Shown here: one piece after another, positions 1-5,074 of the stretch
Numbering within the stretch: position 1 is the stretch's first letter
How the letters are laid out: every line of letters begins with the position of its first letter
NCBI GenBank assembly: GCA_003560175.1
Contig: PWIZ01000366.1
Location: 1-5,074, forward strand
Direction of reading: 5' to 3'
Length of the DNA stretch: 5,074 bases
Source of the DNA: Halomonas sp.
Lineage (GTDB): Bacteria > Pseudomonadota > Gammaproteobacteria > Pseudomonadales > Halomonadaceae
Translations under genes and position numbers: made by a program
The notes under the pieces: generated by a model
The model's input: only the letters and a program-made list of their open reading frames with translations
What the model was told of the DNA's origin: nothing
Database searches by the model: none

Positions 1-267
1 GTAATATCCGACCTTTGCGTTGTACGCCAGACAGTAGCCGACGATGTCATCGTTTGTCTTTCCATTCTGGTCGATCCGGTTGTCAAGTCCTGTGGTTTCA
101 AGGTCAACTGCGCAATATCCCGCATCAATCGCTGTGTCCACCACTTCTTTGAGCTGTTCGACGGATTCGACCAGCACGAAGTTGCGATTTTTCATCCATG
201 GTTTGGGCTCCACTTTCGGTGTTTCACCATCTTCCCATAATTCGTCAAGTGTCATTTCTTCTGCCAT
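1..267 (-). CDS. DNA polymerase N-terminus with 3'-5' exonuclease domain (partial, probably family A)
   Basis: This gene starts at the ATG at 267-265 and reads open through all 89 visible codons to the left edge, so its C-terminus is missing. After about 30 acidic or proline-rich residues comes a segment typical of the DnaQ-like 3'-5' exonuclease fold: VESVEQLKEVVDTA (33-46), then Exo I motif AVDLETTGLD (53-62) with the metal-binding pair D55 and E57, then DDIVGYCLAYN (73-83) leading into GYY (87-89). This order (aspartate strand, then 'VGxxLA', then 'GYY') matches the proofreading domain of family A DNA polymerases, so it probably edits and synthesises phage DNA. No 5'-3' nuclease domain precedes it, as is usual for phage enzymes. 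The start is fixed by a full AAGGAGGT ribosome-binding site. A stand-alone exonuclease remains possible, because the polymerase domain lies outside the window. The exonuclease call is firm, and the polymerase call is inferred from context. Confidence 0.82.
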   Translation of the reverse strand, partial: MAEEMTLDELWEDGETPKVEPKPWMKNRNFVLVESVEQLKEVVDTAIDAGYCAVDLETTGLDNRIDQNGKTNDDIVGYCLAYNAKVGYY

Positions 268-269
268 CT

Positions 270-284
270 ATACCTCCTTGGTAT
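270..284 (-). promoter_or_regulatory. Strong Shine-Dalgarno inside a perfect 5-5-5 inverted repeat, upstream of the polymerase gene
   Basis: The minus strand reads ATACC-AAGGA-GGTAT, a perfect 5-bp inverted repeat around a 5-base loop. It contains AAGGAGGT (279-272), the strongest ribosome-binding site in the window, four bases before the polymerase ATG. The loop would expose AAGGA while the stem pairs the final GGT. The repeat abuts the upstream gene, whose TGA is at 286-284. The repeat and the SD are seen directly. Any role in translational control is inference, and a 5-bp stem is weak on its own. Confidence 0.6.
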
Positions 285-748
285 CATCTAGTTGTTGGTG
301 CAATAATCACGTAGAAACCGTTGCGCCACATATCGAAAATCTGGGTCGTCAACGTGTTTTTGTTGTGATCTGGTTCGTCTGTCGTAGCGTTTGCTTCAAA
401 GCATACCGGGGGCTCTTTATTCCCCAGACAATCATTGGGGTCGTGCATAGCGCAATTGTCCCGATGAGCGCACAACAAAGCATCATTTTTTGTCTTCAGG
501 AAACAGGCTTCTGGCGACGGACCCAACTCTTGGATAAGCCGAAGACCATGATTTCTCAGGGCGTCTTGATAGGCGTCATAAGACACATCAGTGAAGAGAT
601 CGCCGATGTGTTGAAGCTCGGGGTCCGTTCGGAAACAGTCCCATTTGTCTTCCCAGACGGTGTTGTCGTTTTCGTCCTGTTTTTTATAGATGACAAACAA
701 GGTGTATTCACCCCAGTCATCATCCTGTATTTTGAATTGTCGAGTCAT
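284..748 (-). CDS. Unrecognised cysteine-rich phage protein, 154 aa
   Basis: I do not recognise a family. The start ATG (748-746) overlaps the TGA of the methyltransferase gene in an ATGA junction, and a GGAAAAGGA purine run lies just upstream. The stop falls 16 bp before the polymerase start, so the gene is embedded in the replication operon. The N-terminal third (about 1-60) is acidic and aromatic, with strand-like segments such as EYTLFVIYKK (14-23). The middle carries C82, C93, C99, C107 and C116, with H95 and H102 among them, and the stretch 93-116 has regular spacing (C-x5-C-x7-C-x8-C) that could bind zinc. The C-terminal FDMWRNGFYVIIAP (138-151) looks like a structured strand. There is no signal peptide or membrane segment. 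Position suggests a small accessory factor for replication or nucleic-acid binding, but no function can be assigned. Confidence 0.8.
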   Translation of the reverse strand: MTRQFKIQDDDWGEYTLFVIYKKQDENDNTVWEDKWDCFRTDPELQHIGDLFTDVSYDAYQDALRNHGLRLIQELGPSPEACFLKTKNDALLCAHRDNCAMHDPNDCLGNKEPPVCFEANATTDEPDHNKNTLTTQIFDMWRNGFYVIIAPTTR

Positions 749-1668
749 GCGTCCTTTTCCAAAAATTGGCCGATAAACAAGTTTTCAATGTCTGTAGGAT
801 CATAACAGTGTGGCGAGAACCAAATGCGTTCTTTGAGTCTGTTTTCACTGCTAATACCATCCCCTCGTGGACCACCACTGGCTTCCCAAGCAATCTCTAT
901 CCAGTTGTCCGGCAGTTCATATTCCCCGCTATACCCACACAAAGCAATTCGCATGTTTTCTTTTGGCCCGTTTTCAATGCACCACTGAAGCACATCATAC
1001 CCTACATCCTCGCTGTCCACTGCATAAATTTCATTGTCCCGTTCAGCTTTATCGGTGTATGGGGGGTCAAGGAATACTGCACAAGGGTCGTCGGCTATTT
1101 TGGACGGGGTCACAACCCGACTCCAGTCCCCAGAACACACCCTTACGTGTTTGAGCCGTTCTGCAAGGGTGTCAAACACGTCATTGATGTTGTCTCGTCT
1201 GGATTTGGTTAAAATGCCCATGCCGTGTGATGTGAGATCCATGATGGACCTCTTTTCAACATCAGGCCAACCTCCCCAAGGCCATAATGCCATGCCCCAC
1301 ACCCACCAGCCTGCTATTTTGGTGTCATAAAAATGGGGATCGTTTTCTAGTTTCTGGGTCAAAGTGTCCCGTTGAGATGCAAGCCACTTACGACGGGCGT
1401 GCATATCGTTTTCGGTTTTAGGGTAGTTTGCCCGTTCTGCTAATTGTTCTGGATCGTTTTTCAGGGCACGCCAGAAATTTGCAATGAAGCCGTCTTTGTC
1501 GTTGACAGTTTCCTTGGAAAAATCGTCATGAGGGCGGCCTAACAACACTGCCAGAGACCCTGCGAAAGGTTCGATGTAGTGTTGTACGTCCCCAAACCGT
1601 TCCCACACAGTCTCGGCCACTCTCGACTTTCCTCCCATATAGGGGAACGGGGCTTTTAGTTGTGTCAT
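745..1668 (-). CDS. dam: D12-class adenine-N6 DNA methyltransferase (Dam-like), 307 aa
   Basis: This enzyme should transfer a methyl group from S-adenosylmethionine to N6 of adenine in a short DNA site. The motif order is that of the D12 (alpha) class. Motif X is APFPYMGGKSR at residues 6-16, followed by motif I YIEPFAGSLAVLL at 31-43 (SAM binding). A variable target-recognition stretch rich in Trp and Gly covers about 90-160, and catalytic motif IV is FLDPPY at 199-204. The C-terminal RLKERIWFSPHC (277-288) resembles endings I associate with phage members of the family. Length fits the 260-310 residues usual for the family. The start overlaps the TGA of the primase gene (ATGA), with an AGGT-containing ribosome-binding site, so translation is probably coupled. 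No restriction endonuclease is nearby, so it looks like an orphan phage methyltransferase. Dam-type GATC specificity is common in the family but cannot be read from the sequence. Confidence 0.92.
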   Translation of the reverse strand: MTQLKAPFPYMGGKSRVAETVWERFGDVQHYIEPFAGSLAVLLGRPHDDFSKETVNDKDGFIANFWRALKNDPEQLAERANYPKTENDMHARRKWLASQRDTLTQKLENDPHFYDTKIAGWWVWGMALWPWGGWPDVEKRSIMDLTSHGMGILTKSRRDNINDVFDTLAERLKHVRVCSGDWSRVVTPSKIADDPCAVFLDPPYTDKAERDNEIYAVDSEDVGYDVLQWCIENGPKENMRIALCGYSGEYELPDNWIEIAWEASGGPRGDGISSENRLKERIWFSPHCYDPTDIENLFIGQFLEKDA

Positions 1669-2369
1669 CGGTCATACCTATTATCAAGTTCACGAAGTTT
1701 TCGGGAGAGTTTGGTTGCTAACCTTTTTGCATCATCGTCTTCGATCTGGTCGTTTTTAATGTCGAATCTTAGCTTGTCTAAGGCATAGAAGAAACGGATT
1801 GCCGACTTCATGGGCATCGCATCGTAATGATGTTTGACCAGATTACACATTTTGCTTTCCATGAAGTCGAAAGCGTTAACGCTTTTCTTTTCGAACCCCT
1901 GTTGCAGGATATTTTCGAGGACGCTTTTCTGTCCATCTTCATTGTGCTCCGACGAGCCGACCTGTTTAGCAGGGTCGAAGTAATCGTAGATATTGGGGAT
2001 GTCCTGTACGTCAAACGTCTTCTCCAGAATCTTGATGGCGTCGACGAATGACACCTGTTCCTTGTCCCTGACCCATTGAATAACATCTCGATCCGTTTGG
2101 CAGCCAAAACAGTAGGTGTCCCAGTACGGTTTGTCCTCTTCCGGTTTGGGTGGGTAGATTCGAGCGGAGAATCCTCTGTCTTTTCCGTCCCCGTGGAGGG
2201 GGCAGGGAAACTGTACTTCCCGCTGTCGTGTCCTCACTCGGATTTTGTAGAACTCCAGCACATCATGCATCGACACTTGATTCTTGACGTTATCGGCCCG
2301 GTCTCTGTAATACTTTTTTCGGGCGGACATGGTGTGCTCTTTCTTGTTCATTCTGGAATAGCCTATCAT
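1665..2369 (-). CDS. CHC2 zinc-finger primase-like protein without a catalytic (TOPRIM) domain, 234 aa
   Basis: The N-terminal half matches the zinc-binding domain of DnaG-type primases. CPLH (C56, H59) and YCFGC (C87, C90) give the C-H-C-C zinc ligands, followed by the family's DVIQWVRDKEQVSFVDAIKILEKTF (about 95-119). In DnaG this domain reads the template trinucleotide where primers start. The remaining ~115 residues are charged and helical, with no TOPRIM EG...D..D motif, so no primer-synthesis site is present. The ATG at 2369-2367 overlaps the DnaB stop (TAATG) and has AAGGTAGG six bases upstream. In-frame ATGs at 2351 and 2330 are alternatives, and the latter (beginning MSARKKYY) has a weaker AAAGAG site. 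The longer reading frame from 2480 would overlap dnaB by over 100 bp and is unlikely. The gene ends in an ATGA overlap with the methyltransferase. It probably acts with the adjacent DnaB helicase in priming. Confidence 0.85.
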   Translation of the reverse strand: MIGYSRMNKKEHTMSARKKYYRDRADNVKNQVSMHDVLEFYKIRVRTRQREVQFPCPLHGDGKDRGFSARIYPPKPEEDKPYWDTYCFGCQTDRDVIQWVRDKEQVSFVDAIKILEKTFDVQDIPNIYDYFDPAKQVGSSEHNEDGQKSVLENILQQGFEKKSVNAFDFMESKMCNLVKHHYDAMPMKSAIRFFYALDKLRFDIKNDQIEDDDAKRLATKLSRKLRELDNRYDR

Positions 2370-3817
2370 TAGAAGCCTACCTTGCCTGATTTCCGTTTGA
2401 GGTGCGAGATGTACCGGGAAGGAAAGTGAACGTTGGCCAGAAATGGCTGGAAGCTCTCGTTGTCCCGGTTTTTGATGCAAGCGATCTTGACCTGATTGTT
2501 CGCTTTCAAATCGTCGTTGAGATAGGTCGACGTAATGACGTCAGCCGTTCGTTCCGCAGCCGAGGAATCCGCCAATGCCTGTGAATCGTAGACCCCATCA
2601 TTTTGGTCCGCTCTCTTTTTACCTTCACGGTTGATCTGGTGGAGTGCCACAATAGGAATCTTTTCCCCTTGGTTGAAGGTCAGGCACATCTGTTTTGCGG
2701 ACCGGAAGATCTGATTCAGCTCTTCTCGATAGCTGTGACGACTTCTCTCTGCGCTCACCAGACCAAGGTAGTCGATCACGACCAGATGTATTGGAGTGTT
2801 CTGGTGTACCAGTTCAATCCTGTTTTTGATCATCGGGATTGTCGTCTTCGGTTCGTTTGGACATTCGATGAAAATGGAACCGTATTTGCCCGATTCGAAC
2901 CCGTTTTCCATGTCTTTTGCGACCATGTTGAAGAATTTGATCTTCTCTTTTGATATCCGCTGTCCATTCTTGTCCACACCATCTCGGATTTCCGCATAAT
3001 TGAGCGGTTCATATCCTTTGGAGGTGAACTTCGGATGGTTGCTGTGCATGACGTACAGAATGAGACGGATCTGCTCGACCGGCATCTCCAGACTGTAGTA
3101 GTATGTGTTGTACCTGAAAATGCAGGCCGTTTTGTACGCCCAGTTTAGGGCAAAGGTTGTTTTGAGCTGCCCAACGAAACCTGCATGAAGCCACAACTCA
3201 CCGGGCTTCACTCCTTTGTTGGTTCTGTCAATTTCGGGCAGACCACAGGGACGTCCCTTCATGTTGTGAGCGTTCGATAGGGTGTTACGGAAATCTTCCC
3301 GCACCTGTTCGGCGTCGGTCATGATGTTGGTCCGAAACACGTCTCCCGTGTCAGCCATGAGCAGTTCATCAGACTCCTCAATAATGAATCGGAGCGCGTC
3401 TTTATATCCTTCGTAAAACTTCTCTGTGCGGCCCCTTTTGATGTCAAGCCCATTGGACAGGATGTTCCCTGCATCCTGAATAACCTGTGCAGTTTCCCTC
3501 TCGTTTTGTTCTTTGAGCTGCTGGCGCACAAGGTTTTCGAAGTCGGAACTCGAATAGGTTTTGGAGACCACTTTGATCTTCTTGATACGATCTAGGACCC
3601 CCAGCTTGTTCTTTTTTTCGAAGTGGTCTTGAACTGTGTTGACGGAAGGTGGCTCGGTGTAGGTCCGAGCATAATCGAGAACGTAGTCCCAGATGTCTTG
3701 GTCTTCACCCTTCAGAAATACCAACTTCGAATCGGCGAGGGGGTAAAGGTTCTTCTGGAGATCTTCTTGGTCAAGGCTGGAGTCAACATTGATGACGGAT
3801 CGTAGTATCTTCTTCAT
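2369..3817 (-). CDS. dnaB: DnaB-type replicative DNA helicase, 482 aa
   Basis: This is the ring-shaped superfamily-4 helicase that unwinds DNA at the fork using ATP. Residues about 20-70 resemble the DnaB N-terminal helical domain (QDIWDYVLDYARTYTEPPS). A linker follows, then the RecA-like core: CGLPEIDRTNKGVKPGELWL (191-210), P-loop GFVGQLKT (213-220, with K219 and T220), catalytic-glutamate motif YSLEMP (241-246, E244), Walker B HLVVIDYLGL (344-353, D349), motif H3 IVALHQINRE (389-398), and ADSSAAERTADVI (416-428) leading to KNR (449-451), which corresponds to the DnaB arginine-finger region. Length is normal for DnaB. The odd point is L218, where the P-loop normally has glycine before the lysine. 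The ATG at 3817 has AAAGGA eight bases upstream and lies 17 bp after the putative loader gene. It overlaps the primase-like gene by one base. Confidence 0.95.
   Translation of the reverse strand: MKKILRSVINVDSSLDQEDLQKNLYPLADSKLVFLKGEDQDIWDYVLDYARTYTEPPSVNTVQDHFEKKNKLGVLDRIKKIKVVSKTYSSSDFENLVRQQLKEQNERETAQVIQDAGNILSNGLDIKRGRTEKFYEGYKDALRFIIEESDELLMADTGDVFRTNIMTDAEQVREDFRNTLSNAHNMKGRPCGLPEIDRTNKGVKPGELWLHAGFVGQLKTTFALNWAYKTACIFRYNTYYYSLEMPVEQIRLILYVMHSNHPKFTSKGYEPLNYAEIRDGVDKNGQRISKEKIKFFNMVAKDMENGFESGKYGSIFIECPNEPKTTIPMIKNRIELVHQNTPIHLVVIDYLGLVSAERSRHSYREELNQIFRSAKQMCLTFNQGEKIPIVALHQINREGKKRADQNDGVYDSQALADSSAAERTADVITSTYLNDDLKANNQVKIACIKNRDNESFQPFLANVHFPSRYISHLKRKSGKVGF
2376..2383 (-). promoter_or_regulatory. 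Ribosome-binding site that supports the primase-like gene start at 2369
   Basis: The minus strand reads AAGGTAGG six bases before the ATG at 2369-2367, inside the last codons of the helicase gene. Its placement is close to that of the AAAGGA sites ahead of the helicase and loader genes, which sit eight bases from their ATGs. Together with the TAATG stop-start overlap this favours 2369 over the downstream in-frame ATGs at 2351 and 2330. Confidence 0.55.
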
Positions 3818-3834
3818 GGTCGTATTCCTTTGTG

Positions 3835-4548
3835 CTATAAGCTAATGTCGTTGATGTCACTGATGTCTTTTTCCCCGTTTTTCCCTTTGTTTCCGTTGCT
3901 TCCATTGCTAGCATTCTTGAGAACGATTGTGTCGAAGTTCTGTTCCAAGAAATATTCCAGCTCACCGCTCCACGCCAGATGACCCTTTTTGAAGGGGTTG
4001 TCAGGGTCGTTGACAACCCATGTTGGTTTGTCCTCGAACTGTCGGATCTTCAGTGCCTCTAAAATCAATCCGGGCATTGCCACGTTTTTGTAAGACAACA
4101 CGCCCATGCGGATGACCAGTAACTCTGGGTTGCGAACAAGGGAAGAAAGGGCATGAAATTTTTCGTCATTTCCGACAAAGATGTCCCGCATTTTCGAGTC
4201 GGTGACGAGCCGCCAGAAGAAAGTGAACTCTTGTTCCCGTAGTATGCGTTTCCAGTGCGCCAAAAATTGTTGATGTGATGCTCGAATGAACAGGTCGTCG
4301 TCGAGCCGGTCCAGCAACCCTGTTTCATTGATGTCTTCAGCATTGTAAATGGCACCCCCCACCCATTGCTGAAACTGTACCTCTAAGAGACATTCACAGC
4401 GCTCGCTGGCCATTCCAGCTATCATGTCGGTGCCGTACATTTCTTTGAGGGAATTGTACTCCTCGTCGTCTTCTTTGATGCGGAGGTACCCTTTGCCCCC
4501 GCACTTTTCGCAGTTTTTAATTAGGTCTGTGTTCCTTTTTCTCGACAT
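3835..4548 (-). CDS. Putative helicase loader: zinc-cluster N-terminus plus degenerate DnaC/AAA+-like domain, 237 aa
   Basis: The start at 4548 has AAAGGA eight bases upstream. The N-terminus has CEKCGGKGYL (13-22) and CEC (51-53), a CxxC...CxC cluster like the zinc domain that precedes the ATPase in many phage DnaC-like loaders. Downstream, ELLVIRMGV (142-150) aligns with the 'LLIIDDLG' Walker B strand, MPGLILEALKIRQFEDKPTW (158-177) resembles the helix 'll..il..R...kPt' that follows, and VVNDP (178-182) sits where sensor-1 asparagine occurs. No GxxxxGKT P-loop is visible, and Arg-Met replaces the Walker B acids, so ATP hydrolysis is doubtful. The tail (212-237) is low-complexity Asn, Gly, Lys and Asp. 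Its position directly before dnaB supports a role in delivering the helicase. The loader call rests on context and partial motif likeness. It could instead be an unrelated zinc-binding replication protein. Confidence 0.6.
   Translation of the reverse strand: MSRKRNTDLIKNCEKCGGKGYLRIKEDDEEYNSLKEMYGTDMIAGMASERCECLLEVQFQQWVGGAIYNAEDINETGLLDRLDDDLFIRASHQQFLAHWKRILREQEFTFFWRLVTDSKMRDIFVGNDEKFHALSSLVRNPELLVIRMGVLSYKNVAMPGLILEALKIRQFEDKPTWVVNDPDNPFKKGHLAWSGELEYFLEQNFDTIVLKNASNGSNGNKGKNGEKDISDINDISL
3844..3908. repeat. Short degenerate 9-bp repeats in the 3' end of the putative loader gene
   Basis: Three consecutive 9-bp units on the plus strand share (A/G)ATGTC: AATGTCGTT, GATGTCACT and GATGTCTTT (3844-3870). 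A second pair, TTCCGTTGC and TTCCATTGC, occupies 3891-3908. They encode the low-complexity tail of the protein (DISDINDIS and NGSNG stretches). All units are multiples of three bases, so gain or loss would keep the frame. The tail is probably disordered and free to vary in length. Confidence 0.5.
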
Positions 4549-4592
4549 AATAGTAGTCCTTTTCGTCTTGGTGGTGATAGTGGTTGTTTCGT

Positions 4593-5074
4593 CTATGATG
4601 CTATTTTCTCTGCATCCTTTTTGAGTCGTTCAAACAGGTCACCTACAGGGTTCTCGTCAACCCGTATCATTTCATCATCATTTTCCAGTTCGTTGGCATC
4701 TGCTGTGATCAAACGTTTGCCCAGTGCCTCTTCGATGTATCCCATTTTCGTGTTCAACGTTTCCATGACGTGATGATCGATTGTTTCTTCTCCATTTTTC
4801 CCTTCAGCCACAAGGTTCATGGCATAAACACGTTGGTGTGGGGAACCAATTCGAATCATCCTTCCCAGAATTTGAAGTTGATCCCCGGCAGACCAAGGCA
4901 TATCATAGAAAAGCATCATATTGGCTTGTTGCAGGTTGATGGCGTCTGAGCCTGCCATGGTAATAAAGATCAAATTCGTATGATCTGACTTCGTAAACGC
5001 CTGTCTCGCAGCGGTTCTTTGTTCGTCTTCGTCTTTTCCGGTCACTCTTACAAAACCTCCAGAGCTTTCAGCCA
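4593..5074 (-). CDS. SNF2-type superfamily-2 DNA helicase, C-terminal part (5' partial)
   Basis: The frame is open from the right edge to the TAG at 4595-4593, giving 159 complete codons. A GTG at 5045 is internal and not the start, since coding continues upstream as AESSGGFVR. The visible part is the second RecA-like lobe of an SNF2/UvsW-type translocase. Motif V is AGSDAINLQQANMMLFYDMPW (4955-4893) and motif VI QILGRMIRIGS (4874-4842) supplies the arginine finger. These are followed by the SNF2-like 'VYAMNLVAEG...GEETIDHHVMETL' (4829-4752), in which TIDHHVMETL corresponds to the T(I/V)E..I...L element of SNF2 proteins. Such phage enzymes remodel branched DNA, drive fork reversal or aid origin melting. 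A charged tail (DAEKIAS) ends the protein. The Walker A and B motifs lie beyond the window. A 44-bp gap with no clear promoter or terminator separates it from the loader gene. Confidence 0.88.
   Translation of the reverse strand, partial: AESSGGFVRVTGKDEDEQRTAARQAFTKSDHTNLIFITMAGSDAINLQQANMMLFYDMPWSAGDQLQILGRMIRIGSPHQRVYAMNLVAEGKNGEETIDHHVMETLNTKMGYIEEALGKRLITADANELENDDEMIRVDENPVGDLFERLKKDAEKIAS

Noticed and set aside
44..805. Long plus-strand open frame of 253 codons
   Set aside because: It runs antisense across the polymerase start, the unknown gene and the end of the methyltransferase. Its translation is low-complexity (Ser, Val and Phe rich) with no motif, and the minus strand has recognisable genes with ribosome-binding sites.
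766..1330. Three overlapping plus-strand open frames opposite the methyltransferase gene
   Set aside because: They are antisense to clear D12 motifs and show no recognisable protein features, so they are mirror frames of a real gene.
745..1668. Restriction-modification system
   Set aside because: No endonuclease-like gene neighbours the methyltransferase. The adjacent genes are a primase-like protein and an unknown cysteine-rich protein.
2370..2480. Upstream extension of the primase-like gene to an ATG at 2480
   Set aside because: It would overlap the helicase gene by more than 100 bp. The extra residues resemble nothing, and an ATG with a good ribosome-binding site occurs at the helicase stop.
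2603..2999. Plus-strand open frames opposite the helicase core
   Set aside because: They are antisense to the Walker B and H3 region of DnaB, with no ribosome-binding site or protein motif of their own.
4549..4592. Promoter or terminator in the 44-bp gap between the SNF2 and putative loader genes
   Set aside because: No convincing -10/-35 pair, hairpin or T-run is visible. Only the AAAGGA ribosome-binding site is recognisable.
5043..5045. GTG as the start of the right-hand gene
   Set aside because: The frame stays open upstream to the window edge, and the visible protein is only the second lobe of an SNF2 helicase, so the true start lies outside.

Overview
This 5,074-bp window looks like part of the DNA-replication module of a double-stranded DNA tailed bacteriophage, or a prophage or metagenomic relative. 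All seven genes lie on the minus strand, so transcription runs from the right edge to the left edge. Coding is almost continuous. The longest gap between genes is 44 bp, and the other junctions are 16-17 bp gaps, one-base TAATG overlaps or four-base ATGA overlaps. No tRNA, rRNA, CRISPR array, insertion sequence, terminator or convincing promoter was seen. The host cannot be named from the sequence.

In transcription order the genes are: (1) the C-terminal part of an SNF2-type superfamily-2 helicase, cut by the right edge; (2) a 237-residue protein with an N-terminal CxxC...CxC zinc-binding cluster and a C-terminal half that resembles a DnaC/IstB-type AAA+ helicase loader with its Walker A missing and its Walker B acids replaced; (3) a DnaB-type replicative helicase with a non-standard P-loop; (4) a CHC2 zinc-finger, DnaG-N-terminus-like primase protein that ends before any TOPRIM catalytic domain; (5) a D12-class adenine-N6 DNA methyltransferase; (6) an unrecognised 154-residue protein with a cysteine cluster; (7) the N-terminal 89 residues of a protein that opens straight into a DnaQ-like 3'-5' exonuclease domain, most likely a phage family A DNA polymerase, cut by the left edge and absent from a start-to-stop ORF list because it has no stop inside the window.

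Together these genes would form a fork: the loader places DnaB on DNA, the zinc-finger protein primes or helps to prime, the polymerase extends and proofreads, the SNF2 helicase remodels branched DNA, and the methyltransferase marks the product. The points most worth checking are the loader with no visible ATPase site, the primase with no catalytic domain, the variant DnaB P-loop, and a small perfect inverted repeat that places the polymerase Shine-Dalgarno in a hairpin. I see a well-organised but partly unusual phage replisome, not clear evidence of a wholly new system.
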